Translations under genes and position numbers: made by a program | Assembly: GCA_011503125.2 (NCBI GenBank) | Contig: WWBZ02000001.1 | Span: forward strand, 1,612,001-1,676,000 | Length of the DNA: 64,000 bases | Direction of reading: 5' to 3' | DNA from: Botryosphaeria dothidea | Taxonomy: Eukaryota > Ascomycota > Dothideomycetes > Botryosphaeriales > Botryosphaeriaceae | Shown here: in pieces, positions 1 through 11,913 of the stretch | Position numbering within the stretch: position 1 is the stretch's first letter | How the letters are laid out: every line of letters starts with the position of its first letter | Notes under the pieces: model-generated | The model's input: only the letters and a program-made list of their open reading frames with translations | What the model was told of the DNA's origin: nothing | Database searches by the model: none

Positions 1-283
1 ATGGTGGCGGCAACCTGACGGCGGGTGCGCACAAGCTCTCTCGAAAGAAACCAGCCAGCGCGAGACCACGCTATCAACACCTCACTCTCAGTATTCCCCG
101 GTAACCTGAAACCAACCACAGTGCGCTTGCAATTTTTGCACGCTTCAAGGTATCATAGTTTCCCTTCCCCCTGATACTCCGCGATTTCCTGATTCACGTC
201 GCCAATCCTTTCGCGCATTCACTTCCTTCTCGCCGCCTTCAGCTCAGCAGTTACCGCCGCTCAATGGCAGAGCTCACTTCGAC

Positions 284-3200
284 ATGACCTCGCACGTCAA
301 GATCCGCCAAGAGAAGGAGAAGAGACTCGGAAAACTCATTGGTATGTGACAGGCATTCCTCCCTCACCTCACACTCGATTTTTCTTTGATCTCGATGCAT
401 CTTCTTGCGGATGGCGCTCGTCACGGCGGCTGCTACGCTACGTAGCAACGCAAGGATAGCTTTCTGCTCCTCGCATGTTTGTTCCACCGTGGGCTGTCCG
501 CAATTAGGTCTACATCTCACACCTCATGTCTCATGCTTCTGCCTTTCGCCCTGTCAAGTCGAGCTCTCCTTCACCCCACTCACCTCAACTCTCCGATACT
601 TGTTTCTCAGAAACAGCCTCTAACTCCCACCAGCTTTCGCGACAACCCTCTCTCGCCGCCTGCGCGACGACCCGTCAAACCTCACCAACCTCAAGCCCGC
701 CCTCGCATCCCACCTGACCACCACCTTCCCCCTCTCCGCCGGCGCCGCCCTCCACGCCAAGCGCGAAACCCTCGACGGCCTCGGCACGGATATATGGAAC
801 CTCGCGACCCAGCTGGCAAGGGACGACGCGGCGGCGCCGGACAGCAGGACGGTGTGTTCGATCAGGCAGTTCGCCGTGCTGGTGCTGAACGCCGCCGCGC
901 CCGGATCCAAGGATGGAGAAGCCAAGAGGGCGAAGGAGGTGGGGAAGGGAGTGCGGATTCTGAAGGTGGCGCTGAAGGCGGCGAAGCACTCCTTGGACGC
1001 GAAGATGGTGGGTGAGACGGGCCTGACGAAGCTGCTGGAGTGCGCTGCGGAGTGGGAAGGGAGGCTGAAGTGTGTGGAAGAGGGGCCCGGGGATGTCGAT
1101 GTCGATGTGGTGGAGGTGGTGGGTAGGCTGAGGGCGGAGTACTGGATTTTGAGGACTGCGCATGTGAGTGTCTGTTGGGTTTATCTGAGGTGTGCATTAG
1201 CTGACTTGTGTGGTTTGTTTGTGCAGGCCTGGAAGCAGTCGCGACTGGATCTTGCGGAGCATATGTTCTCGAATGGTGACCTCGAATCGAGCAGACTCGC
1301 CCCGGATACCGCCGTTGTGTTGACGGATACACTCTTTGAGATTGGCAGAGACGTATTCCGCACACGTCAGTATGAGGATGCTGTCAAGTGGCTAAACCGT
1401 GCCTTCACTGTTATCGGCGAACGCGGTCTGGAAGAGCTCGACCATGACGCTGTTGAGCTTCGACTGTCAATTATGAACTACCTGGTACGCGCTTGTCTTG
1501 GCGTTGGCGATCAAGAGTCGAAAGAGAAGGCCCGAGGCATCGTCGATGTTTTGGAGCTAGAGAATGGAGATAAAATGGCCGTGCAGCTTTTGAGGCTTGA
1601 GATTCTCTCCGCAACTTCGGACTCGGGCATGGATGTCGACCAGTATTCCGCTGTGGTCTCGCGGATGGCACGGTCAGTCGTTCTTACGGATGCGAGTTTC
1701 AAAACTGTTATGCATCACGTACACAAGATCAAGAGCAGAAGCCCTGAGGTGGCCAGTAAAGTCCTCGAAAAGTTTCTCCAAACACGACTGTTTAATCATG
1801 GTGACGCCCAATGGATCGAGAAGGTGGTAGTCACGCAGCTCTGGATATCCCTCGACTCAGCCAGCAATCAGCTTTCCGAAACTCTCCTGGATCTTTTAAA
1901 CGCAGTCCTGCAGAACTCCCGTCCTTTTGGACCCCCAGCAACACACGCGGCACAGACTCTTCTCTGGAAGAGGATTGAGATCATGTATAGCCAAGGAAAC
2001 TACCAGGAAACCCAATCCTGGTGCAACATTGCCCTCCATCCCCTTTTCGAAAAAGCTGGAGACTTGAACAAAGCGAAGATTTTCAGGAAAATGATCCTGT
2101 GTGCTGTGGCCGTGCAAGACCACAACGCTGCCCGCAAGATATTTGTCGAGATGCCAGAGTCTGCAAAGAACGCTCCCATGACGCGCTACCTCATGTATAA
2201 GAGTGCCATTCGAGATTCGCAGCCTGAGTTTGCCGCTGAATGTCTCGATGTCATATGCAGGAAATCAGATAAAGATGCAAACCTTCTCTATGCATGTGTG
2301 GTCGAAGCACAGCAATTGACAGATAAACGACAAAGCATTTTAGCACTGCAAAAAGTCCTGGAGAAATATGAATCCGGCGCACCAATGGAAATTAATCTGC
2401 CCCCACTGCTCCGAACAACCATCCGGCTGCTTGTGGATCAGCTCGGTGGCACGGACGGTATCAATGACAACGCCATGGATGAACTCTGCAAAACCTTTGA
2501 AGGCGCTGCAGCATATGCTACGAAAGCAATGAGATCTCACAATGACCAATTAAATTCAGGCCATGCGTTTACTGTACAAGAGCTTGAGTGGTTTTCCCGA
2601 AACAGCTACAACATTTCGCTAAAATACTGTGGGTCTGCCCATCCATCACGTCTTCTCTGTCTCCTCGACAAGTGTATCCAATTTATCGGACTTCTCCAGA
2701 CGACGTCATCTAAAGCCCAGGGCGAAAATGGCACTGCCGACCTTCTCCTCCGTCTGCTACTCTGCCACTACCTTGCTTCATCCGCGGCTATTGTGCTTGC
2801 AAGGTCCACGGACTCCGTTCAAGAATCACTGACGGCATACACTGCTGTCTCAGCACACGCTAAAGCATTCAGGCTTACTGTGGCGCCACATCTGAGACAC
2901 GCTGCCGCTCCGCCAAGCAGCGGCCACTCCACAAGTTTAGCCCCCAGTGTGGGTATTGGTGAAGCTACTCGCGCAGACCTTGCCGCCAAAAGAGGGCAGC
3001 TCCTCCGGTACGAACTTGAATCTGCCTTCAAAAGGCGTGACTGGGATGCCTTGGACGAGCTGTGGGACGAATGCTTCGACCTCCCAGATGCTCACATCGC
3101 CAGCACCAGCCGCAAAGGCGACGCGACCTCCGGCAGAGGCAAAGCCAGAGCGGGCAACTGGTATACCCGCCATCTCGAAACCCTCGCCGACCTCGCGCTC

Positions 3201-3863
3201 GTCATCCACGCCGAGCTGGCCAAAGCCGACGCCGCTTCGTCCCCCTTCCAACCCGAAGACGCGCCGCCGTCCACGTCTGCCCACCGTACCCGCATCCTCG
3301 GCGTCCTGCAGCGCATCGTCAACCAGAGCTGGCAAGGCGGCGGCGGTGGCGGTGGGCACGGCGCCGACGTCGTCCACCTCGCCCGCTGGATCCGGTGCCT
3401 GTTCCAGCTCTCGCTCGGCGGCGGAAGCGGCAAGGACGACGGCGATGCCGTTCCGATCCAGTGCGTCGAGCAGGCCACCGCCGTCATCTCGGCCGTCGGC
3501 ATCGCTGCGTCTTCTTCTTCTTCTTCTTCTTCTTCTTCTTCTTCTTCTTCTTCTTCTTCTTCTTCTACAGGACGCACGCCATCGTCTGCGTCCACCTCCA
3601 ATCGCCCGAGCGCGGCAGACAATGGTGACGCAGCGGACAAGGAAAATGCGTACCCCCTGATCGAAGCGGAGTGGCTCGCCGCCACGGCTTTCAATCACGG
3701 CATCGAGTTCTTCTGCGCGGGCGATGATCAGCGGTGCAGGCTGTGGTGTGACAAAGCGCTGGGCCTGGCGAAAGCGGTGGAGAAGGGCAGCGCTGGGAAG
3801 GAGGGAGGGCTGTATGGAACGTTGATGGGGAAGTACAGGAGTTTGTTCTGGGGTGGGGAGTAG
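284..3863 (+). CDS. SPO22: SPO22/ZIP4-like meiotic crossover protein
   Basis: Three-exon model 284-341, 634-1163, 1227-3863, about 1074 aa. Exon 1 (MTSHVKIRQEK...) joins in phase to FATTLSRRL after a 292 bp intron; the second intron is 63 bp and restores the family-typical HAWKQSRLDLAEHMF. TPR-like helical repeats fill the protein, and the motif ELEWFSRNSYNISLKY near residue 600 is characteristic of the Spo22 family. In yeast, Zip4/Spo22 is a TPR scaffold of the synapsis-initiation complex that promotes class I crossovers; nuclear action at meiotic chromosomes is inferred here by family. Oddities are a run of 19 Ser encoded only by TCT near the C-terminus, and a long first intron. The N-terminal exon is the least certain part. 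The gene is convergent with the next one. Confidence 0.85.
3510..3566 (+). repeat. (TCT)19 microsatellite inside SPO22
   Basis: Nineteen uninterrupted TCT units, in frame, giving a pure Ser tract followed by Thr-Gly-Arg. On the other strand it creates long spurious poly-Glu and poly-Arg reading frames. Confidence 0.97.
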
Positions 3864-4319
3864 TGACTATGGGGAGATACTGTGAAAACCCTTGAGGTAA
3901 GGGGAAGACACTATTGCTTCTAGCCTTCAGCTCTTCGTGCTGTAAGGAGATACGAAACCCTCCGATAGCCTTTAATGCTAGCATGGTACATTCCCTTGAT
4001 GTTGCTATTGGGGATTGAGGAAAAGTAATCTCGCGCTGGCACCCATGTCACCAGACACACTTTGGCAGAATTGATATTCTTCAATTATAGTGAAGAAGAA
4101 TGCATTACTACATTATCAGGTATGCATCAACAAAGGAAAATCAATATTCATGCAGTACACGCATGCAAATACTAATCAAAGAAGAAGAAGAAGAAGAATA
4201 AGGGGGAGGAGAGCCAGAGGCTAGTATAAGAAGAGGAAGGAAAGACAATAAACGCCTCAGTCCCACGTAATCATTACTCATGGAGTGAAGAAAGGGAATA
4301 GTCGAGGATACGCTTTTTT
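3864..4319. other. Convergent intergenic region
   Basis: Between the stop codons of the SPO22-like and Mug190-like genes, so it holds two 3' ends. It is A/T-rich compared with the genes and contains six GAA units at 4181-4198. No other structure was seen. Confidence 0.7.
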
Positions 4320-7300
4320 TTAAGTTCCCGTCTCCGTCTCGACACCAGGCTTCCTTCCCTCCATCTGGCCCGTAATCTTATTCTTCAGCTTCCTGATACC
4401 GATAATGCCTTCGTCCTTGGCGAACTTAGCATTGCGCGCAGGCTTCCACTGCATGAGACCCCTCTGCTTCCTCGACTCCGTGCGCTTGTTTTGCTTGTTG
4501 ACGTCTTTGCTGGACCGGCCACTACCGCTGGTGTTACTGCTGTCCATCGTTGTAGACGTATCGGCCGTCTCTGCGGACGTCGACTTCCGACCGATGGCGT
4601 TGCCGTTCTGGTTCATACTATCCGCGTCCTGGATGCCCAGGTCGTCGGAGCTGTCATCGTCGTCCTGGTCGTAGTCCGACTCGTGGTCCTCGTCGGAGCT
4701 TGGGTGGTTGGGGTCGTGGAGCGGCCTGTCGACGCCGGGCTCGCGGCGCTTGCGACCGGACGAGTCCATGTACGCCTTCGGGTCCTCTCCGAAGGCACCG
4801 GACCAGTCTGTACCCGTCTTCGATAGCCATTTCTTCTTTTCCTCTTCAGGCGCCTCCTTAAGAATATCGCGGCCAGTGGTGAGGGATTTCTCATGCATCT
4901 GTTGAATCTTTTCGGGCAGTTCCTTGTCGACCTGGCGTTGACGGACGCCTTCGGCCATGCAGGCCTCCCATGTTTCGTATGTCTCGCGCGAGTCGTTATC
5001 CATAATGAAAGACTCGTGACTCTCGTCCGTGCCAGCCTTGAAGCGTCCAGTGAACTGGAGGCGACCCACCTCCTGAAGATCTTCAAGGCCTGGCTCACCC
5101 TTGCAGTTGTCTTCAGTGATGTAATTCTGGGTAAGCCGGGCAGGGCTTGAGCATGACCAAATCGGTACATTGATTGGCATCTCTTCGTTATCGATGAAGT
5201 GATGCAACCAGATGACGGCGTAAGCGTCCGCCTTGCGTTTTCCGCTGACATGGAATTCAAAGACGACGGGGGAGCGGTAGCGGTATTTAACAGGTAGGAC
5301 CACTTCCTTCTTGCCTTCTCTTTTCGTCAAATCCCAGTAGATGCCATCGCCTTCATCAAGCTTGCGAGCCCCAGTGCGAGGGAGTTTAGCAGTGGATCCG
5401 CCAGTGCGCAGACGAAGCTTGGCATGGTGTTGGTAGTTGACAGCGAGAAGACGCTCAGAGGTGAATTCGAAAGTACCAACATCCCACCCAAGAAGGTTGG
5501 GTGGCAAACGGGTTTCGATGCTGCGCCAGAGCAGAGAGATACGGATGCGACCGAAGCCAATGCCACCATCAAGCGGGTACCAACGAGTGACTTGAGAACT
5601 GCTCTCCAAGATGTCGGAAATCTTGAGGGGGACCACACCAAGGATCGGATCATGCTCTCTGTTGCGCGAATCGCGGACGGTGACAGTGACGATCCCAGAC
5701 CTCCAGTCGCGCATGAAACGCTCAGTACCGGCATTGAAGATTGGCTGGCTCGTGACTGCCTTCGCACGGGTGCGGTAGACAAGCTCGTCGTTGTAAAGGA
5801 TTGTGCAATAGCTGGTTGGGAGGTCTCCACCTTCCTGTTGAGTGGTCTCTCCGTACGGCTTGGCAGGCTCGAATTCTTTCCCTTTCCGGCTACCGGTGGT
5901 TCCCTTGATATTCTCAAGTTCCAGGTTGACGATTTGATGGACGACAACACTGCAAATACCGCTAGGCCAGAGAGGGTCAGGAGGCGTATGCTGGACGGCA
6001 TCATCGTCTTCATTGTTAACAACGCCCTTCTCATCTTGAAGTTCAGGCTTGTCCTGTAGGCCCTCTTGGAGCGCCTTGTTCTTTCCATCAGTACGAAGCT
6101 CAGGCCTGTATTTGGGCTTGGCAAAGTAGCCGACTTCCCAGTGAAGCTCTCCCGGCATAGTGCTGTCCGCATCCATACCGGCGAGTTTGCTGACCTGAGG
6201 ATACATCTTTCCGGGGTGTTGAATCATTTTTTGCATAGAAAGCTCAATCTTTCCGACGATGTCATCCGCACTGTGGCGATCTGAATCCCAAAGTTCTACA
6301 CTCAGGTTCTCGTCGGCCTTGATCAGCTCGGGAGTGACGAGGAGTCTGGTATTCGTCAGTTTGCGACCAAGATTTTATTGGAATGTAGTACTTACGCAGT
6401 ACTTTCTTCCCAAACGGGGTTCAAATCATCCGTGATAACGCGCGTGCAGTACATGGGCTTACCATACTTTGAGAAAGACAAAGTAATGTAAGGGTCGCTG
6501 CCACCATGCTTGCTACCGCGCTTGTCTTGCTTGCTGAGACCAACGGCCCGGTGGATACGGATCCACATGACACCGAGAGCCTGGACATCCTTCTGGATAT
6601 CGTCGCCCTGGAGAATGGCGCGCATGTCAATCGACATAGACTTTGGCGCAACATACATGCTTGCCGCAGCACTAATGGCATAATTGACGAAGTTGGAAAT
6701 CAGAGGAAGATTCAGGATGTTAACGCCCTTCTCAAGCATTGGAATGCAGCCTGCCTGCACTTGGGGCACACCCATGAGAGTGAAGGTAAGTGTCTTCAAA
6801 AACGGAGGTTCTGGAGTCAGATTCAGGCGTAAGCGAACAGTGCCCACGAGGCCCTGGAGTTCAACGAAGATGGGAAGAGGAACTCCAATGAGCCCCTTGA
6901 TACCTAGATAGAAGACGAGCTGCATATGCATGTTCCGGGCCTTGTCCGAGGCACGCTTTCCAGTAGGAAGTGAGTGGTAGGCAAAGGAGCACTCCAGGTT
7001 GTAATAATCACCACCTTCTTCATCCGCGGCGGCTTCCTGAGGATCCTTGGTCTTCTTGTTCTCCTCATGAATTGCCTCCTTCATCTCCATCATATGAGAG
7101 TCCGGAAGGGCACGCAGACTGAGGAGTCTGATGGGGTTGCTGCCTTGATTGATTTCAGCAACGCGGACGTTTTCAATGACTCCTGGCACCGAAGCTTGCA
7201 TAACGTCTTCGAGCGTGTCGGCAACGCTTTGGAACATGTCAGGGTTGATCAAGCCCCAGAAGATGCCCAAGAAAGTATTTATCCACTCAACAGATTCGGG

Positions 7301-8198
7301 AAGGAGATTCGCAGTAGCCTGCTTTGAATTAGTTAAGGTATGGTTGCGACGGAATAGTGAATACACACCGTCTGCCCACGCGTCTTCTCGCTGTGCCATT
7401 CGACCTCTCTTCCACTACGAATGACTTCCTTCATCCACAGGAAGACTCCGGTGGCCACGCAAGAGCCCAAAGGAATCAATCCTAGCATGCGACCACCGAA
7501 TATTCTGCCAACAATAATTATAGCGGCGAAGATACCAATGCACAAGCCGGTGGTGCGCTTCTCCATTGCGGCAAAGTAGGGTTCATAGCTGACTGAGGGT
7601 GTCGGGTGGAACAGAATATTGGTTTTCTCGCCGTGAATGGGTACATCGGAGGTGGTGCCTTCCTGAACTGGGTCTGGGGGTGCGATAATATCCTGGTTCT
7701 CTTTGTATTCGGGGTTTGACTGAGAGGCCTCCGTTCTGACCGGCTGTCCTACAGTTAGCATTGAGGCTGGGAGAGAGGGATATGAAGGAGGCTGTACCGT
7801 GTCCTTATCCAGAGCTTGATTCGGCACGGAGAGCTGCTAACAGTTAGAACAGGCCTCATGAGGGTGACAGAGAAAAAAGACCTTACCTTCGGATTGTCAA
7901 CTTCGTGCATGACATCTTTCTTGATGTCCTCAATGACGACCTTGCGCCCGGTAGTGGGGTCGGTAACTTCCTTCTGGGTTCCTTTGACACCGCGAGGGTG
8001 AGGGTTGTGGGCAGCGACCTGGGACTGGCCAGAAGAAGCATTGGGGTCCTCGCGAAGCTGTTTCTCCCTTTCCTCGACCTGCTTGTCGCGCTCCTTCTTG
8101 TCCTGATCGAGATTCTCGAGAAATTTCCTGACGGTGGGGACGGGATTGGCGCCTGAATAGTGGCCGCCGGGAGCGTGCTGCTGCTGCTGGTCGGCCAT
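4320..8198 (-). CDS. mug190: Mug190-like SMP/C2 membrane protein
   Basis: Five exons on the minus strand: 8198-7887, 7833-7798, 7743-7369, 7318-6396, 6345-4320; about 1223 aa. ATG at 8198 was chosen because it gives MADQQQQ with no earlier in-frame ATG. Order: a charged coiled N-terminus; a hydrophobic hairpin at about 182-220 (IFAAIIIVGRIFG then PLGSCVATGVFLW), a likely ER anchor; an SMP-type lipid-binding region from about 250 to 440 (ESVEWINTFLGIFWGLINP); a C2 domain at about 480-590 (GGSDPYITLSFSKYGK); a second C2-like domain from about 680; and a disordered acidic tail. The family is tricalbin-related and is expected at ER-plasma membrane contacts in lipid transfer. S. pombe mug190 is named for meiotic up-regulation. 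The splice site at 7744-7797 uses the second of two nearby AGs to keep frame. Confidence 0.88.
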
Positions 8199-8778
8199 GG
8201 TTGGTGCAGCGTCAGGGTGCAAGGAGGGAGGGGTGCGAGGTCAAAGGGCGGCTTCAGCCTTCGCGCAGCAGTGGGAGGGTGTCAACGACGGGCGGACGGA
8301 GGTATATGAGAAAAGAACAAGCAGCTCCTCAGCTCTCCGGTCAGGCGACGGGCGGATTGACGCAAGCAGGGCACGGCGGAGGGCTGGATCAGCAATTGAG
8401 CAGTTGGAGCGTGGGAATGACATCATTGTGGCTGCCAGACGCGCGCGCCCACGTCAATTGGGAACGCACGGCCAAGGCGGGTTTGTGCCACCACTGCTCG
8501 AAACATGCCATCAGCCCCGATCAAGACAAGGCCACCGCCGGATGGGGCTCTTGCAACACGCAATGCAGGCTGCTGTGCATGGTGTTGAAGCGTGGCCGAC
8601 AGCGCGCATCCCGGCTGTGGGGGTTCCGCCTTCGTGATCACCACCAAGGATCGCTCGCGCCCCGCCCCACCCCCCGGTCTGGGCGACTGCTGAGATCGCC
8701 GCCCGCTGCTCTGACCTCCCTCACATCACTCTCTGCCTCCGAGTCAAGCCACATCTGTCGATCCAAAGCCGCCAAGCC
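8199..8778. promoter_or_regulatory. Shared divergent upstream region
   Basis: A 580 bp gap between the start codons of the Mug190-like gene (-) and the NagA-like gene (+), so both promoters must lie here. GC-rich; no convincing TATA box or known site was picked out. Confidence 0.6.
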
Positions 8779-10372
8779 ATGTCCGACAACCAGTTCACTC
8801 TCTTCACCAACGGCAGCTACTGTCTCGGTGGTGAGCTGATCGGCGACCACCTCGTCATCTCCGAGGAGACAGGCCGCATCCTCAAGCGCACTGGCTACAT
8901 CGGCGGAGAGATTGTCGATCTCGAGGGAAACATCGTCGCCCCCGGCTTTCTCGAGCTACACACAAACGGCGTCAACGGCTTCCATTTCACTCATTTCGAC
9001 CATGAGCACCACTATGATCAAAAGCTGAAAGAGACGGCCGAGTATTACGTCTCCCAGGGTGTGACTGGCTTCTGGGCCACCATTCCCACCGTAGAATCTC
9101 AGACTTTCCAAAAGGTCGGTTGAAAGCATGCTTCCTTCGTGGAAATCCAGTTTTGTGTCTGCACCAGGGAACATGTGACTGCTTCGCAACGTCGTACAAG
9201 AAGAGTTGGAAATGGCCTGCACATCAAATCAATGCCGGCCATCCGGAAAAAAACAAACAACTCTTTCTACCTTGCTACAATTATTTTTTGTGCAATCAGT
9301 ATTGCTCTGAACTCAAGAGCTGTGTCACGACCCCAAAATGTCTTCCATTGACACTATCTTCCCACTTTATACCCATCACAAAAAGTCACCACTTCGAGGT
9401 TAACATGCTCATCAGATCCTTCCTTCTTTACGGCCACGCTCATTCTCGCCGGATAGCGCGTATCTGCATGGCGCCCACGTCGAAGGACCCTATCTCCACC
9501 CTCAAAAAGCCGGCGCCCACAACGCATCCCTCTTCCACTCCCCAGACACCACTACCTCACCCGCCGACATCTACGGCCCCGCCGGCCTCTCCTCCATCAA
9601 ACTCGCAACCCTCGCCCCCGAACTCCCCTCCAGCAGCCCCCTCATCACCGCCCTAACAAAAACCAACTCCATCCGCGTCTCCCTCGGCCACACCACCGCC
9701 ACCTACGACCAGGGCCTCTCCGCCCTGCACGCCGGCGCAACCTCCCTCACCCACACCCTCAACGCCATGCCGGCCCTCTCCTCCCGCACCCCCGGCCTCG
9801 CCGGCCTCATCTCGCTCCCCGCCACCCACGCGCCCCCACCGCCCTACTACACCCTCATCCCCGACGGCCACCACCTGCACCCGTCCACCGTCTCGCTCCT
9901 CTACCGCGCCGCGCCCCACCACGCCATCCTCGTCACCGACAGCATCGAGCTCGCCGGCCCCGCCATCGCGCCCGGCATACACCCGGGCCACGCGCAGATC
10001 GCGCACCCGCAACGCAAGCAAACCCACGACCCCCTCACCAACGCCCCCTACCCCTCCGGCCCCAAGGCCGTCATCCACCGCGAGGGCGAAGGGGGGGAAG
10101 AAACGCTGATCGGCGGCTGCGGCACCCTGGCGCAGGGCGTCCGCAACCTCGTGGCGTGGAGCGGGTGCACGCTGCCGGCAGCGGTGCGCACGGTGACGGA
10201 GAACGTGGCCGCGCTGATGGGCGTCGACGCGCCGAACGCGCTGGAGGGGGGCGGTGTGGGCGTGTTGAGGGAGGGGAACAGGGCGGATCTGGTGGTGCTG
10301 AGCGAGGAAGGGGAGGTGTTGCAGACGTGGATGGGTGGGAGGATGGTTTGGGAGAGGGAGGGCGGGTTGTGA
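8779..10372 (+). CDS. N-acetylglucosamine-6-phosphate deacetylase
   Basis: Exons 8779-9114 and 9416-10372, 430 aa. Exon 1 ends ...VESQTFQK, and exon 2 resumes ILPSLRPRSFSPDSAYLHG, then GAHVEGPYLHPQKAGAHN with the metal-binding Glu. Further landmarks are SLGHTTATYDQG, LTHTLNAMPAL and LVTDSIELAG (catalytic Asp), all in NagA order. The enzyme removes acetate from GlcNAc-6-P in amino-sugar catabolism; a cytosolic location is expected. The intron is 301 bp, long for this window, and its donor is the unusual GTCGGT; no closer donor restores the conserved protein. Exon 2 is very GC-rich with Pro/Ala-biased codons. No other GlcNAc-catabolic gene lies next to it. An 86 bp palindromic repeat begins about 35 bp past the stop. 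Confidence 0.9.
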
Positions 10373-10406
10373 AGACTGTGACTGGACGCCCGTGTTGAGC
10401 AGTGCT

Positions 10407-10492
10407 TGTGGGGAGTTGAAGCAGTCGTCTGGATGCAAGTGTTGTTACTTTGCCTGGAAGTTTGTGTCCTGATGGATGTTTCGGCTCCTATG
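10407..10492. mobile_element. MITE-like palindromic repeat, copy A
   Basis: Left arm starts GGGGAGTTGAAGCAGTCGTC at 10410; the reverse complement of the right end begins CATAGGAGCCGAAACATCC. About 86 bp. It resembles copy B at 29480 throughout, including the inner CTGGAAGTT. It lies in the likely 3' UTR of the NagA-like gene. No clear target-site duplication. Confidence 0.6.
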
Positions 10493-10777
10493 AGTAGTTT
10501 AAACTGGGCGAGGGCGTGAGGGATAGGGAAAGGGGTAGAGTGGAAAGGAGGCTCTGATTTATGATTTGATGATTTGATGATATGTTTATGCTTCATGTTT
10601 GAGTTAGTTTTTCTTTCATCTTGGATATAATCGTCTTCCCACGGGCTCGGGTTCTCTTTTCCTTTCTCGATGTTTTGGTCGTCTGAGAGATTATAGAGTC
10701 GTTCTCTCAAATATTAATAGACATCTTATCTGTTGTAGACAAGAGATCGGTCTCATAACTTTTGCAGGCCTTCCGGC

Positions 10778-10848
10778 GGGGAGTGGAAGCATTCGTCCGG
10801 ACATGGATGTAGCATATTTTTCCATGCGGACGAATACTTTAACTGCCC
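10778..10848. mobile_element. MITE-like palindromic repeat, copy C
   Basis: Arms 10778-10807 and 10821-10848 pair with 24 of 28 aligned bases identical (allowing one 2 bp gap), sharing ATTCGTCCG and CATGGA, around a 13 bp A/T-rich loop. Its arms match those of copies A, B and D. Confidence 0.65.
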
Positions 10849-11913
10849 ATGGAAAAGTGCGTGAGGAATACTGTTGAGATTGAACACGTACAGTCACAAG
10901 CACAAGCATAGGACAAAACGAACCCAAGAATATCAAGCATTCCAACGCCACCACTCTTTTCGCTTTCCAGCCGTAATGATCGTCGTGCAACTATACTCTA
11001 AACAACAGTAGTTGTGTGTAATGTGTGTAGTGTGTATGAGCTATTCATTCCCCCCCAAAATCCTTCCACTTGATCATCGATGAGAAAAAAAGGAGACCCT
11101 CTTTCCAACAAAAAAGAGGTCTCCCATGCAGCCATCCCTTCCAATCCTTCCCTCCCAATCCCATCCACCTGATAACCAAAGCCTAAAAAAGTCATACAGG
11201 CGTGAGAATGTGTAGGAAGGACGAAAACAGAAGAAGGCCAGTAATGAACTAAAATAAAAACGCACTATTTTCGCCAACAACTGTGAGGGAAAAAGAAAGA
11301 ACACCTGTGCTGTGCAGAAAAAACGTGGTTGGATGGTGCGCCCAATATCCCTTTGAAAAGGTGGTGCAGACACCCAAACCTCCGCCAAAAAAAAAGGCTC
11401 GTCCCCAACCCAAAACTCCGATGAGTCCCCAACCTGATGCAATGATCTGCGTTTATTGTGTACAGAAAAGATTTGCATCTGTGGGAAAGTAGAACAAGGT
11501 CGATGATGTTCGTCGTCAGGGAAACATTAGAAAAACAGCAAATGCTTCGATGGTTCCGAGTCGTGAAAAAGTCCGGTGTTTGTGGTGCATTGTAGGTGTT
11601 GATGATGAAAACTCCTGGTTAAGAAATTGCATGTGACCAATATCCCCCACGCTCCTGCTTGAACATCCGTTGTGGTGAGTGCGGGTGTTCAAGTTGAGTC
11701 TGCATCTCCCCAAAGTCCCTTTCCTGAGTCTCATTAAGCGGAAACTCCAACGGCCATCCCGCTATGTGTGTGCCGTGATTGCGCATCTCACTAGATAGTT
11801 TGTGTTGTTGTAAACCGGGTTTCTTGCCAGGAAAGTTGATACGCGAATAACGTTCGTCGGCATAGCCTGGTCGGAGGAGACTACCAGGTTTGTGGGAAGC
11901 TGTAATAGTTCGA

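Larger units (their letters stand above)
10373..11913. other. Intergenic region carrying two palindromic repeats
   Basis: A 1.54 kb gap between the tail-to-tail NagA-like and TBC genes. It holds two palindromic repeats (10407-10492 and 10778-10848). The rest is A/T-rich with only short, unconvincing open frames. Confidence 0.65.

Noticed and set aside
400..450. Palindrome GCTACG-CTA-CGTAGC in the first SPO22 intron
   Set aside because: A six-base stem is expected by chance at this scale, and it does not match the repeat family.
2937..3698. Long open frames on both strands around 3.0-3.7 kb, including poly-Glu and poly-Arg products
   Set aside because: They are shadows of the TCT repeat and GC-rich codons of the SPO22-like exon; no family landmarks and no start context.
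11520..11640. Possible fifth copy of the palindromic repeat (TCGAAGCATTT in reverse)
   Set aside because: Only about 11 bases match and there is no inverted partner arm nearby.
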